Source: a virus
Length of the DNA stretch: 28,157 bases
Reading direction: 5' to 3' (one strand)
Virus record (IMG/VR): IMGVR_UViG_3300017917_002573
Span: 1-28,157 of that record
Notes under the pieces: model-generated
The model's database searches: none
What the model saw: the letters and a program-made list of their open reading frames with translations, nothing else
What the model was told of the DNA's origin: nothing
Translations under genes and position numbers: made by a program
In this document: positions 3,620 through 9,691 of the stretch, one piece after another
Numbering within the stretch: position 1 is the first letter of the stretch
How the letters are laid out: every line of letters starts with the position of its first letter

Positions 3620-5623
3620 TTACTTACTTGTGGCACGGTATGTTCCGTCCCAGTTGGATGGTTTACCTTCTTTTAATCGTTCAATCATATTCTCGTAATA
3701 GTGAGACAAATCAGATCCGTCTTTAATTGCCTTCTCGGCAATCTCAATAGCCTTATCCCAGTCCCCATTATAATATGAATCTAAGAACTGTTCTTGTGTA
3801 ATGGCTTGGCCTAATGTATAAATCTTCACGCCTTCCTTCTTTCCTTTAACTGCAATACAATCCAACTCCACGACAGGATACTCATCTTTGACTTGTTCTG
3901 CTGTGACTGGTCCAAGAACAATCTTGACGCCATATGGTTTACTCTGGCCCTCTAAACGTGACGCGAGGTTAACATGATCGCCAAGGCATGTATAATCAAA
4001 ACGCTGAGAAGAACCCATATTACCAACAACGACAACACCCGTATTAATACCCAGTCCCATTCCGAAAGCGGGAACTCCTTCAGCAGCAATTTCTTTATTG
4101 AAAGCATCTAAACTGTCCATCATTTCTATTGCTGTTTTTACCGCCATCTTTGCATGATTGGGTTCGTCGAGGGGTGCATTCCAGAATGCCATCTGTGCAT
4201 CACCGATATATTTATCTAAAGTTCCGTTATTTTCAATAATCTTTGCAGTCATGGCCGTCATATAACGGTTCATGATTTTCGTTAAACCTTGTACGTCTTT
4301 TCCATAGTGTTCAGAGATGGTAGTAAAACCGCGAACATCGGTAAACATAATGGAGAGTTCACGGGATTCACCGCCAAGTCGGAGTAACTCAGGATTTCTT
4401 TGTAACTTTTCAACCAAGGCTGGAGATAGATATGTTCCGAATTGTTTCTTGATTTGGAGCTTCTGGCGCAACTCGACAAGGAACTTGACAACGTATCCGT
4501 GGAAGCTAACAAGCCCAATGGCAAGAATTGGGAACACAGCATCAAGTAGATAATTTGATTGAAGAAAGAGTTGTACACCTCCATAATAGGTAGCGAATCC
4601 CAGACCGAGCGCGAAGACGTATCCATGTGTGAACCTTGTTATGAAGATAAGAGACAATATAGAAATAACAAAAATGAATATCAGTTCCGCACCTGTTGCC
4701 CAATCTGGTCTACTGATGTTAGAACCTGATGTTACAGTATCCAATACACTTGCTTGCAGATGGTGAGGAAATACTTCACCTTTGGCCGTTGCAACTGGAT
4801 TGTTTAAGCCTTTGCCTGTGATGCCAACGATAACAATCTTACCACCAAAATCTTTAGGCAATTCAGATAAAGAAAACTCTTGCGGTTTGGACGACCAATC
4901 AACCCAAATTCTACCCACGTTATCAGTTACGATTTTGCCAAACTTTGGAATGCGTAGTGCTTCAATAGAACCTTCATTTACTTTGACCTGAAAACTCGGA
5001 TCGCCAGCTGCAACACGAAGAGTCTCCATCGACATACTAGGATATAACAATTCATTCGTGCGAACAACCATCGGTATTCTACGAGTAACACCGTCAATTT
5101 CAGGTAAAACATTAACGACGCCAATACCAGCAGCCGCATCATTTAATACTTTGATGTTTGGTTGTATTGTGCCATAATTGATGCCAACATCACCTTCACC
5201 AATAATAGAAACACCTGGCCTAAAAGGTTCATAGTCTCTATCAGACTTTTCACCTGTTGCTACATGCGGAAGAACTACAGGATATTTTTTTAGGACAGCA
5301 GAAAGCGCACCATCGCCACCGAAGCGATCAGGCTCAGGCATGTAAACATTAAACACAACCAGCCCAGCATTACGAGAATAGAGATCAGCAATAATGGAGG
5401 CATATTCTCTACGAGGGAATGGGAACTGTCCTTTTTGTCGAATAGTTTCGTCATCTATATTTACCACGGCGACTTGTTGGCTCTCCGTGCTTTCTTTTGA
5501 AGTGATGAGTTGGTCAAAATAACGCAATCGCACCGACTCAACGAACGCTGGATCTTGTACTCTAACAACAAGAAGAAGTACAAGTGTCAGTAAGGCCATC
5601 CAGGGAGATAGTAATTTTTTCAT
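3620..5623 (-). CDS. CHASE2-domain class III adenylate cyclase
   Basis: A 667-aa membrane enzyme expected to make cAMP from ATP. Order of parts: an N-terminal membrane anchor (about 5-22), a periplasmic CHASE2 sensor domain (about 25-305), three membrane helices (about 313-331, 334-354, 359-380), a short linker and a cytoplasmic class III cyclase domain (about 415-605). Catalytic residues look complete: metal ligands Asp429 (MFTDVRGF) and Asp475 (KYIGDAQ), purine-selecting Lys471 and Thr545 (YTCLGD), and transition-state Asn552 and Arg556 (NLASRLEG). Lys with Thr indicates a class IIIb adenylate rather than guanylate cyclase. The C-terminal 60 residues may form a helical hairpin. It overlaps the FecR gene by 4 bp (ATGA), implying translational coupling. 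CHASE2 cyclases often neighbour FecR-domain genes in bacteria, but one in a phage is unusual. Confidence 0.9.
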   Translation of the reverse strand: MKKLLSPWMALLTLVLLLVVRVQDPAFVESVRLRYFDQLITSKESTESQQVAVVNIDDETIRQKGQFPFPRREYASIIADLYSRNAGLVVFNVYMPEPDRFGGDGALSAVLKKYPVVLPHVATGEKSDRDYEPFRPGVSIIGEGDVGINYGTIQPNIKVLNDAAAGIGVVNVLPEIDGVTRRIPMVVRTNELLYPSMSMETLRVAAGDPSFQVKVNEGSIEALRIPKFGKIVTDNVGRIWVDWSSKPQEFSLSELPKDFGGKIVIVGITGKGLNNPVATAKGEVFPHHLQASVLDTVTSGSNISRPDWATGAELIFIFVISILSLIFITRFTHGYVFALGLGFATYYGGVQLFLQSNYLLDAVFPILAIGLVSFHGYVVKFLVELRQKLQIKKQFGTYLSPALVEKLQRNPELLRLGGESRELSIMFTDVRGFTTISEHYGKDVQGLTKIMNRYMTAMTAKIIENNGTLDKYIGDAQMAFWNAPLDEPNHAKMAVKTAIEMMDSLDAFNKEIAAEGVPAFGMGLGINTGVVVVGNMGSSQRFDYTCLGDHVNLASRLEGQSKPYGVKIVLGPVTAEQVKDEYPVVELDCIAVKGKKEGVKIYTLGQAITQEQFLDSYYNGDWDKAIEIAEKAIKDGSDLSHYYENMIERLKEGKPSNWDGTYRATSK

Positions 5624-6651
5624 CTTGATATCTGCTTAATAAAAATTTTGTTCGTTGTTGCGTCTTGATTTTTTATATACAATGTGACGCTATCTTGTAT
5701 CAATGTAATATCATAACCTCTATCTTTATTTATTTGTATGGTCGCCATGTCTTTTACTCGACGCTCTATGTACCAATATGTATTTCTATCAATGATATAG
5801 AGTTGTGTTGTTGGATTATATCCAATTGGAAAAGAACTTACATCGAAAATATTTTCCAAGGCATTAGACAAATAATTCGTATCCAGATCATTAATGTTCA
5901 ATTCATTAAATTTAAGTTCATCTTTGAATACGGCCTCATTTAGTGGATTATAATCAAGCGCATTAAATGATAATATGTCCATGCCCTTGTTGTTTTCTTC
6001 CACTAAAGCTTTTACGATTTCTTTTGGTGGTTTGACAATCAGCATATTGTCTATCATTGATTCGGTTAGATTCAATATTGCAGGTGCCAATGGTTTTGCT
6101 TCAGCCATTGATGTGTATGTTGCTTGAAATGCCCGATTGAGTGTCACTGAACCCATTGCAGTACGGACTTCAATTTCACCAACTGTGCCGTCTTGATTTG
6201 GTAACAAAATAATAGTAGAAGAACCTATTTCATCTACCGTCATAGTAAATGCGGTACCACGGACTGCGACAGTAGCAGTCGGTGTCTTTATGTCAACATT
6301 CTTATTGTTTTCTTTTGCGACATTACCTGAAGCATATCGTACGGTGCCGAGAGCTACTTTCATAGCCAGTTTACCTGCACCCTTAGACTTCGGGTCATAG
6401 ACAAAATCATCTATGATAAGTTTAGAGTGCTCGGTAACTCGTACTTTGGTATCATCATCAAATGTGATACCGACAACACCTTTGGCAGTAACAATATTAT
6501 CCATAGACTCGACACCAACATTCAATTTGGTGTCGAGCTTGGATTTATTACGAACTATCTCACTACTACCCTTCTCTTCAGTGACTTTGCCTATAGCGGC
6601 AAAAGAATTAATGCTGAACGATAGTAGTAGAAGTGTTATTACCCGTAACAT
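5620..6651 (-). CDS. FecR-domain periplasmic protein
   Basis: A 343-aa exported protein. It has a signal peptide (1 to about 18, ending INSFA) and a FecR domain (about 45-145). The family signature is visible in ITFDDDTKVRVTEHSKL, the ALGTVRYASG turn and TATVAVRGTAF. The remaining 200 residues are not recognised and contain Asn/Leu-rich helices and a beta-rich C-terminus. FecR domains sit in the periplasm and relay signals to membrane partners. The partner suggested by the 4-bp overlap downstream is the CHASE2 domain of the cyclase, which faces the same compartment. The start lies 44 bp inside the curlin-like gene and has no obvious Shine-Dalgarno, so it probably depends on ribosomes finishing that gene. 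There is no anti-sigma N-terminal domain, so it is not a classic FecR regulator. Confidence 0.82.
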   Translation of the reverse strand: MLRVITLLLLSFSINSFAAIGKVTEEKGSSEIVRNKSKLDTKLNVGVESMDNIVTAKGVVGITFDDDTKVRVTEHSKLIIDDFVYDPKSKGAGKLAMKVALGTVRYASGNVAKENNKNVDIKTPTATVAVRGTAFTMTVDEIGSSTIILLPNQDGTVGEIEVRTAMGSVTLNRAFQATYTSMAEAKPLAPAILNLTESMIDNMLIVKPPKEIVKALVEENNKGMDILSFNALDYNPLNEAVFKDELKFNELNINDLDTNYLSNALENIFDVSSFPIGYNPTTQLYIIDRNTYWYIERRVKDMATIQINKDRGYDITLIQDSVTLYIKNQDATTNKIFIKQISR

Positions 6652-7321
6652 TCAGATTGACAATGTTTGGAGTTGTAGTGCCGTTTTGGGTAATAGAAAC
6701 GGTGTTGTAATTACCAATGATTGTGCTGGTTATTTTATGACCAGGAGTCTGTGCTGTTCCGTTCGCTCCGTTTTGAACAGTCGTATATGTATTATGATCA
6801 CCAGTCACTGTAATATTATTGACAATATATTTACTATTCATTGTGCTGGTAACACTGTTATAACTTCCGCCGATAGTCAAGTTGTATATGTAATTGCTCG
6901 TATCAGCAGTGCTAGCCATAGTGAACGCAACTGTGTTATTGTCACCTGTTTTTGCCACGGTCATACTACCAGCGTTAGTACCGAAGTTACCTTGTGTCAA
7001 ACTAAAACTGTTGCCTGAACCAGTTTGTGTAATACTGGCCGTAGAGTCGCCGCCAATAAAATTGCCAACGATACTATTGTTCATACCATCCTGAACAATC
7101 GTCAAAGCCATGGCATTACCATCAATCAAGAATGCTGGTTGTAAAAGGCTCGCCCTATCACCGACTGCGTTACCTGATCCGGTTTGTGTAATACTTACAG
7201 TAGAGTTATCGGCATTCGTTTGATCAATATACACAGAGTTGTTGCCAGAGTTTGTTGCGAAAACACTAGCAGCGAATAATAAAGACATAATAAACGCTAA
7301 TGTGCGCATTGTCTTTTTCAT
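6608..7321 (-). CDS. Curlin-repeat (CsgA/CsgB-like) exported fibre protein
   Basis: A 237-aa protein with a signal peptide (1 to about 23, ending ASVFA). The mature part is rich in Asn, Thr, Gly, Ser and Gln, arranged in imperfect curlin-type units: VSITQTGSGN near 42, a second ASITQTGSGN near 94 and a third VSITQNG near 206. Weaker units such as NNTVAFTM and YNTVSITQ follow the same N-x-V-x-I-x-Q pattern. Curlin repeats fold as an amyloid beta-helix secreted through CsgG. Two 42-nt DNA stretches (near 7010-7051 and 7169-7210) are near-copies, showing expansion by duplication. Its place directly after CsgG and CsgF supports a fibre substrate. It is longer than E. coli CsgA (151 aa), and the repeats are more degenerate, so amyloid formation is an inference. 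Confidence 0.8.
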   Translation of the reverse strand: MKKTMRTLAFIMSLLFAASVFATNSGNNSVYIDQTNADNSTVSITQTGSGNAVGDRASLLQPAFLIDGNAMALTIVQDGMNNSIVGNFIGGDSTASITQTGSGNSFSLTQGNFGTNAGSMTVAKTGDNNTVAFTMASTADTSNYIYNLTIGGSYNSVTSTMNSKYIVNNITVTGDHNTYTTVQNGANGTAQTPGHKITSTIIGNYNTVSITQNGTTTPNIVNLNVTGNNTSTTIVQH

Positions 7322-7330
7322 CTTTTTTCC

Positions 7331-8122
7331 TTATTCTGGTCTTTTAAAAGGTTGTTTAAATTTCCAAAGTCCCTTTTCTTCACCTTGATATACAACTTCT
7401 TCGACTGCTAAATCAATAGCAGCCTTTACAGCATATATAGTCGGTTCAGTAGAGGTACTTCCTATTTCGTTTTCAAAAGAACGTGTTCCCTGATTAAAAA
7501 ACTTAAAAGTAGCAACAGATGTTGCGATGCTCAATAAAGTTTTTTGTGTGTTAACAGTCAGAATAACTTCTCCTGTTTGCACATTCACAGCTCTCAGAGA
7601 TACCGTTACAATATCTTCTTGGTATTGTGTCATTGGCCCAATACCCAAATAACGCCATCCAAAACCACCAGTTCTTTTGTTTGTATCATATGACACAATA
7701 GAACCTTCAATAATCATGCCTGCATAAAGAATTGGTCTAAGAATGTTTGGTTCTTTAACTTCATCTCTTGCTGAACGAATCAGCTGACGTTCCTTCATAA
7801 GGTTGTCCAAACCAACACGTTCGACAATCCTAAACCACTTACCATCACCAACGTCAGCAAGTGCTTTTAATAATAAAGAATCTGCACCTTGTGTAACGGC
7901 CGAACTTAATTTTGCCACAGAACCACTGTCTTTACGTTGCCCAGTTTTATCGGTAAAATTGTAAACAGCTACAACGATAGGTTGCCCAGTTTCAGGTTCC
8001 GGAAATGGTCTTTTGAATTGTGTGGGTGCGACTTTTTCGGCCTCTTGTGTGTCCCAAACCATAGGCAGTTCTGCACACGCCGTCAATAAAACCAACAGCA
8101 ATAAAGTTATTATCTTTTTCAT
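7331..8122 (-). CDS. csgG: CsgG-like curli secretion pore lipoprotein
   Basis: A 263-aa outer-membrane lipoprotein, close to E. coli CsgG (277 aa), which forms the nonameric curli secretion channel. The signal peptide ends in the lipobox LTAC with Cys16. Family motifs run along the whole length: VAVYNFTDKTGQ (about 51-62), VERVGLDNLMKERQLI (about 101-116), GSIVSYDTNKRTGG, the segment with LGIGP and QYQEDIVTVSLRAVNVQTGEV, and NTQKTLLSI. The C-terminal helices follow STEPTIYAVKAAIDLAVEE. No part of the fold appears to be missing. It overlaps csgF by one base (TAATG), and a curlin-repeat substrate gene lies 9 bp downstream. CsgE, the periplasmic gatekeeper, is not visible nearby. Confidence 0.93.
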   Translation of the reverse strand: MKKIITLLLLVLLTACAELPMVWDTQEAEKVAPTQFKRPFPEPETGQPIVVAVYNFTDKTGQRKDSGSVAKLSSAVTQGADSLLLKALADVGDGKWFRIVERVGLDNLMKERQLIRSARDEVKEPNILRPILYAGMIIEGSIVSYDTNKRTGGFGWRYLGIGPMTQYQEDIVTVSLRAVNVQTGEVILTVNTQKTLLSIATSVATFKFFNQGTRSFENEIGSTSTEPTIYAVKAAIDLAVEEVVYQGEEKGLWKFKQPFKRPE

Positions 8123-8577
8123 TAGAATTTAAACTGTGCAATAGGAATTGTAATTTGTGTTACACTTCCATCAGCTCCCACGACAGTCAGGCTAATCTCA
8201 TCACCATTCTTTGAATAAGAAATCGTGTTGCCAGAAATTACAACAGTTCCTGAGTTTTTAGGATTCTCACCGAAAAGATTATTTACCAATTGTGAAGACA
8301 GTTGAGCGTACACACGCGACTCAAAGTTATTGAGAAACTTTGCCAGATTCGTATTGCCTGCGGCCGCCGCGGCATCTTTAGCTGCTTGAAGTTTTGCGGC
8401 TTCTATGGCGTCCCTTCTTGTTTTCTCGCTATTCTCGATAGTTTGCACATGTGCAGAATAAGAAATACCGTTGAACGCGGGTGATTTAAATGTTTGAACT
8501 AGTTCAGCTTGGCTTATTTGTGTCAGAGTCATCAAAACGATAACCACCAGACTCTTCAATGTTCTTATTTTTTTCAT
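8122..8577 (-). CDS. csgF: CsgF-like curli assembly factor
   Basis: A 151-aa exported protein with signal peptide 1-24 (cleavage before ELVQTF). Mature CsgF starts with a short segment that plugs into the CsgG channel and contains a Asn-Pro-Ser-Phe-Gly-like motif; here the equivalent is KSPAFNGIS near 31. The middle NFESRVYAQLSSQLVNNLFG (about 84-103) matches the CsgF helix, and the C-terminal beta-rich part holds ISYSKNGDEISLTVVG. An Ala-rich helix (AAKLQAAKDAAAAAG) is longer than usual. CsgF couples secretion to nucleation on the cell surface. The start lies inside the upstream membrane-protein gene (74-bp overlap), with GAGGGAAC about 10 nt before the ATG. Confidence 0.85.
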   Translation of the reverse strand: MKKIRTLKSLVVIVLMTLTQISQAELVQTFKSPAFNGISYSAHVQTIENSEKTRRDAIEAAKLQAAKDAAAAAGNTNLAKFLNNFESRVYAQLSSQLVNNLFGENPKNSGTVVISGNTISYSKNGDEISLTVVGADGSVTQITIPIAQFKF

Positions 8578-8809
8578 CTTTGAGTTCCCTCAACATTAAT
8601 ACGATATTGACTTTTTGATTCAAACGAATCAAATCATTATCCAACATTCTAATACGATCAATCAAAGCTATTAGTGTACTATTTGCTTCACCTAAAACAG
8701 GTTTAATTTCTTTTGTTACCCAAGTCCAAACATAATATATAAAATATCCCATACCAGCAGCACTGACAATAGGAAATCCATATTTGTTAATCAGTTCTGC
8801 TATGTCCAT
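8504..8809 (-). CDS. Small holin-like membrane protein (BhlA/UviB/YvrJ-type), copy 2
   Basis: A 101-aa protein. MDIAELINKYGFPIVS opens it, a membrane helix follows (about 12-33), and then comes a charged coiled-coil-like region (about 40-75) and an acidic tail. The helix-plus-coil layout with an N-terminal GFPIV box recalls small BhlA/UviB/YvrJ proteins, some of which are bacteriocin or phage holin-like. It is a paralogue of the protein at 8966-9244: both start MD and reach GFPI at residue 11. That alignment and an AGAAAG upstream favour the ATG at 8809 over the TTG at 8815. Its 3' end overlaps csgF by 74 bp. It could be a holin, or a membrane partner of the curli genes it precedes; the sequence does not decide. 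Confidence 0.65.
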   Translation of the reverse strand: MDIAELINKYGFPIVSAAGMGYFIYYVWTWVTKEIKPVLGEANSTLIALIDRIRMLDNDLIRLNQKVNIVLMLRELKDEKNKNIEESGGYRFDDSDTNKPS

Positions 8810-8963
8810 CTTCAATCTTTCTAAACACTACGCGACCATTTGGTGCAACATATAACTTATATAAATCTCCTGGCAGTGCATTAATTTCTGACGCTTTTAA
8901 TTGTTCGTCCATTATAATAGTGCCATCATCCATCACTTCAAATAAGTAATCTACAAACATCAT
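8787..8963 (-). CDS. 58-aa acidic hypothetical protein
   Basis: A short frame starting with a double ATG (8963 and 8960) preceded by GGAGAG, ending at TAA (8787-8789). The protein begins MMFVDYLFEVMDDGTIIMDE and continues with LPGDLYKLYVAPNGRVVFRK, a beta-hairpin-like pattern. It fills the space between the two holin-like paralogues and overlaps the second by 23 bp, matching the compact style of the operon. No family recognised. The good ribosome site, the absence of any gap on either side and a natural codon pattern support it as real. Confidence 0.6.
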   Translation of the reverse strand: MMFVDYLFEVMDDGTIIMDEQLKASEINALPGDLYKLYVAPNGRVVFRKIEDGHSRTD

Positions 8964-8965
8964 TT

Positions 8966-9244
8966 TTAATCTCTCCGTGCATCATTTTTGCCGTCTGCTC
9001 GAGCAATCCGGTCAACGTCTGGTTTTACACCTAATGCGTTTGACACTAAGGTATCAATACGAATGACATCGTGGTTCATAGTTTTAACTCGGTTATCTAA
9101 GGCCATAATAATACCTTTAATACCGTTGACAGAACCTGTAACACCCTGTAGAATAAATTTGAGTGTTAAAAAGACGAAATATCCTGCTGCCAAAGACGAT
9201 GCAATAGGAAATCCAACTTCCGCGACCAGTTTAAAAAAGTCCAC
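8966..9244 (-). CDS. Small holin-like membrane protein (BhlA/UviB/YvrJ-type), copy 1
   Basis: A 92-aa protein that starts the leftward operon. MDFFKLVAEVGFPIASS leads into a membrane helix (about 12-34, AAGYFVFLTLKFIL). A helical segment (VNGIKGIIMALDNRVKTMNHDVIRID, about 38-63) and a charged C-terminus (DGKNDARRD) follow. It uses a GTG start at 9244 with AAAGGTGA just upstream. It aligns from end to end with the gene at 8504-8809 at the level of layout and the GFPI box, so the pair probably arose by duplication. A holin-like or membrane-scaffold role is possible; I cannot assign one. Confidence 0.65.
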   Translation of the reverse strand: MDFFKLVAEVGFPIASSLAAGYFVFLTLKFILQGVTGSVNGIKGIIMALDNRVKTMNHDVIRIDTLVSNALGVKPDVDRIARADGKNDARRD

Positions 9245-9385
9245 AATGTCACCTTTTCGTTATAATTTTAATGGCAATCATGTCGACCAGTACTTGCATT
9301 TGTATCTGGAGTCATATATAATAACAAGATTCTCATCTATTTATGCAGGGCACTCCTCTCGCATATCAACCTAAGGTTTCACATT
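9245..9385. promoter_or_regulatory. Divergent promoter region
   Basis: This 141-bp gap separates the leftward curli-type operon from the rightward replication genes. On the + strand TTGCAT (9294-9299) and TATAAT (9317-9322) are 17 nt apart, a strong sigma70-type promoter. On the - strand CATAAATA (complement of 9338-9345) differs by one base from the T4 late box TATAAATA. TCGACA/TATAAC (complement of 9281-9286 and 9259-9264, 16-nt spacer) is a second leftward candidate, but it would start inside the ribosome site of the first gene. The rightward promoter is convincing and the leftward ones are tentative. Confidence 0.6.
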
Positions 9386-9691
9386 ATGAAAATTCTTGCT
9401 CTTAAACTCGTTACCCACGAAGAAGTCCTTGGCGAAATTGAATCTGAATCAGAAACAGAATTCGTCCTTGTCAATCCTGTTGGAATCACGGTTGTCCGTG
9501 GTAAAGATGGCATGCCTAGTGTAGGTTTCTCGCCGTTTCCTTTGCACTCCGAACAAAAAACTGGTTCCACTATTGTCTTGGCCAAGAAACATATAGTATA
9601 CTCATACGTTCCTGCCGAAGACTTCGTTAACAACTATAATCAAATCTTTGGATCCGGCATCGTTCTACCTTCTAAGCAATTAATTGTTTAA
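9386..9691 (+). CDS. Conserved small phage protein, possible Sm-like barrel
   Basis: A 101-aa protein without signal or membrane segments. The first half, KLVTHEEVLGEIESESETEF followed by VLVNPVGITVVRG, reads as short alternating beta strands reminiscent of an Sm/LSm barrel. The conserved-looking FSPFPLHSE and VLAKKHIVYSYVP segments follow, and the C-terminus is NYNQIFGSGIVLP. Proteins of this look are common in T4-like marine phages, but no function is established that I know of. Its stop overlaps the polymerase start by one base (TAATG), so the two are translated together. It is the first gene after the rightward promoter. Confidence 0.6.
   Translation: MKILALKLVTHEEVLGEIESESETEFVLVNPVGITVVRGKDGMPSVGFSPFPLHSEQKTGSTIVLAKKHIVYSYVPAEDFVNNYNQIFGSGIVLPSKQLIV

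Noticed and set aside
6413-7018. Long rightward frame antisense to the FecR and curlin-like genes
   Set aside because: A shadow of repetitive coding sequence on the other strand; the - strand proteins have signal peptides and family motifs.
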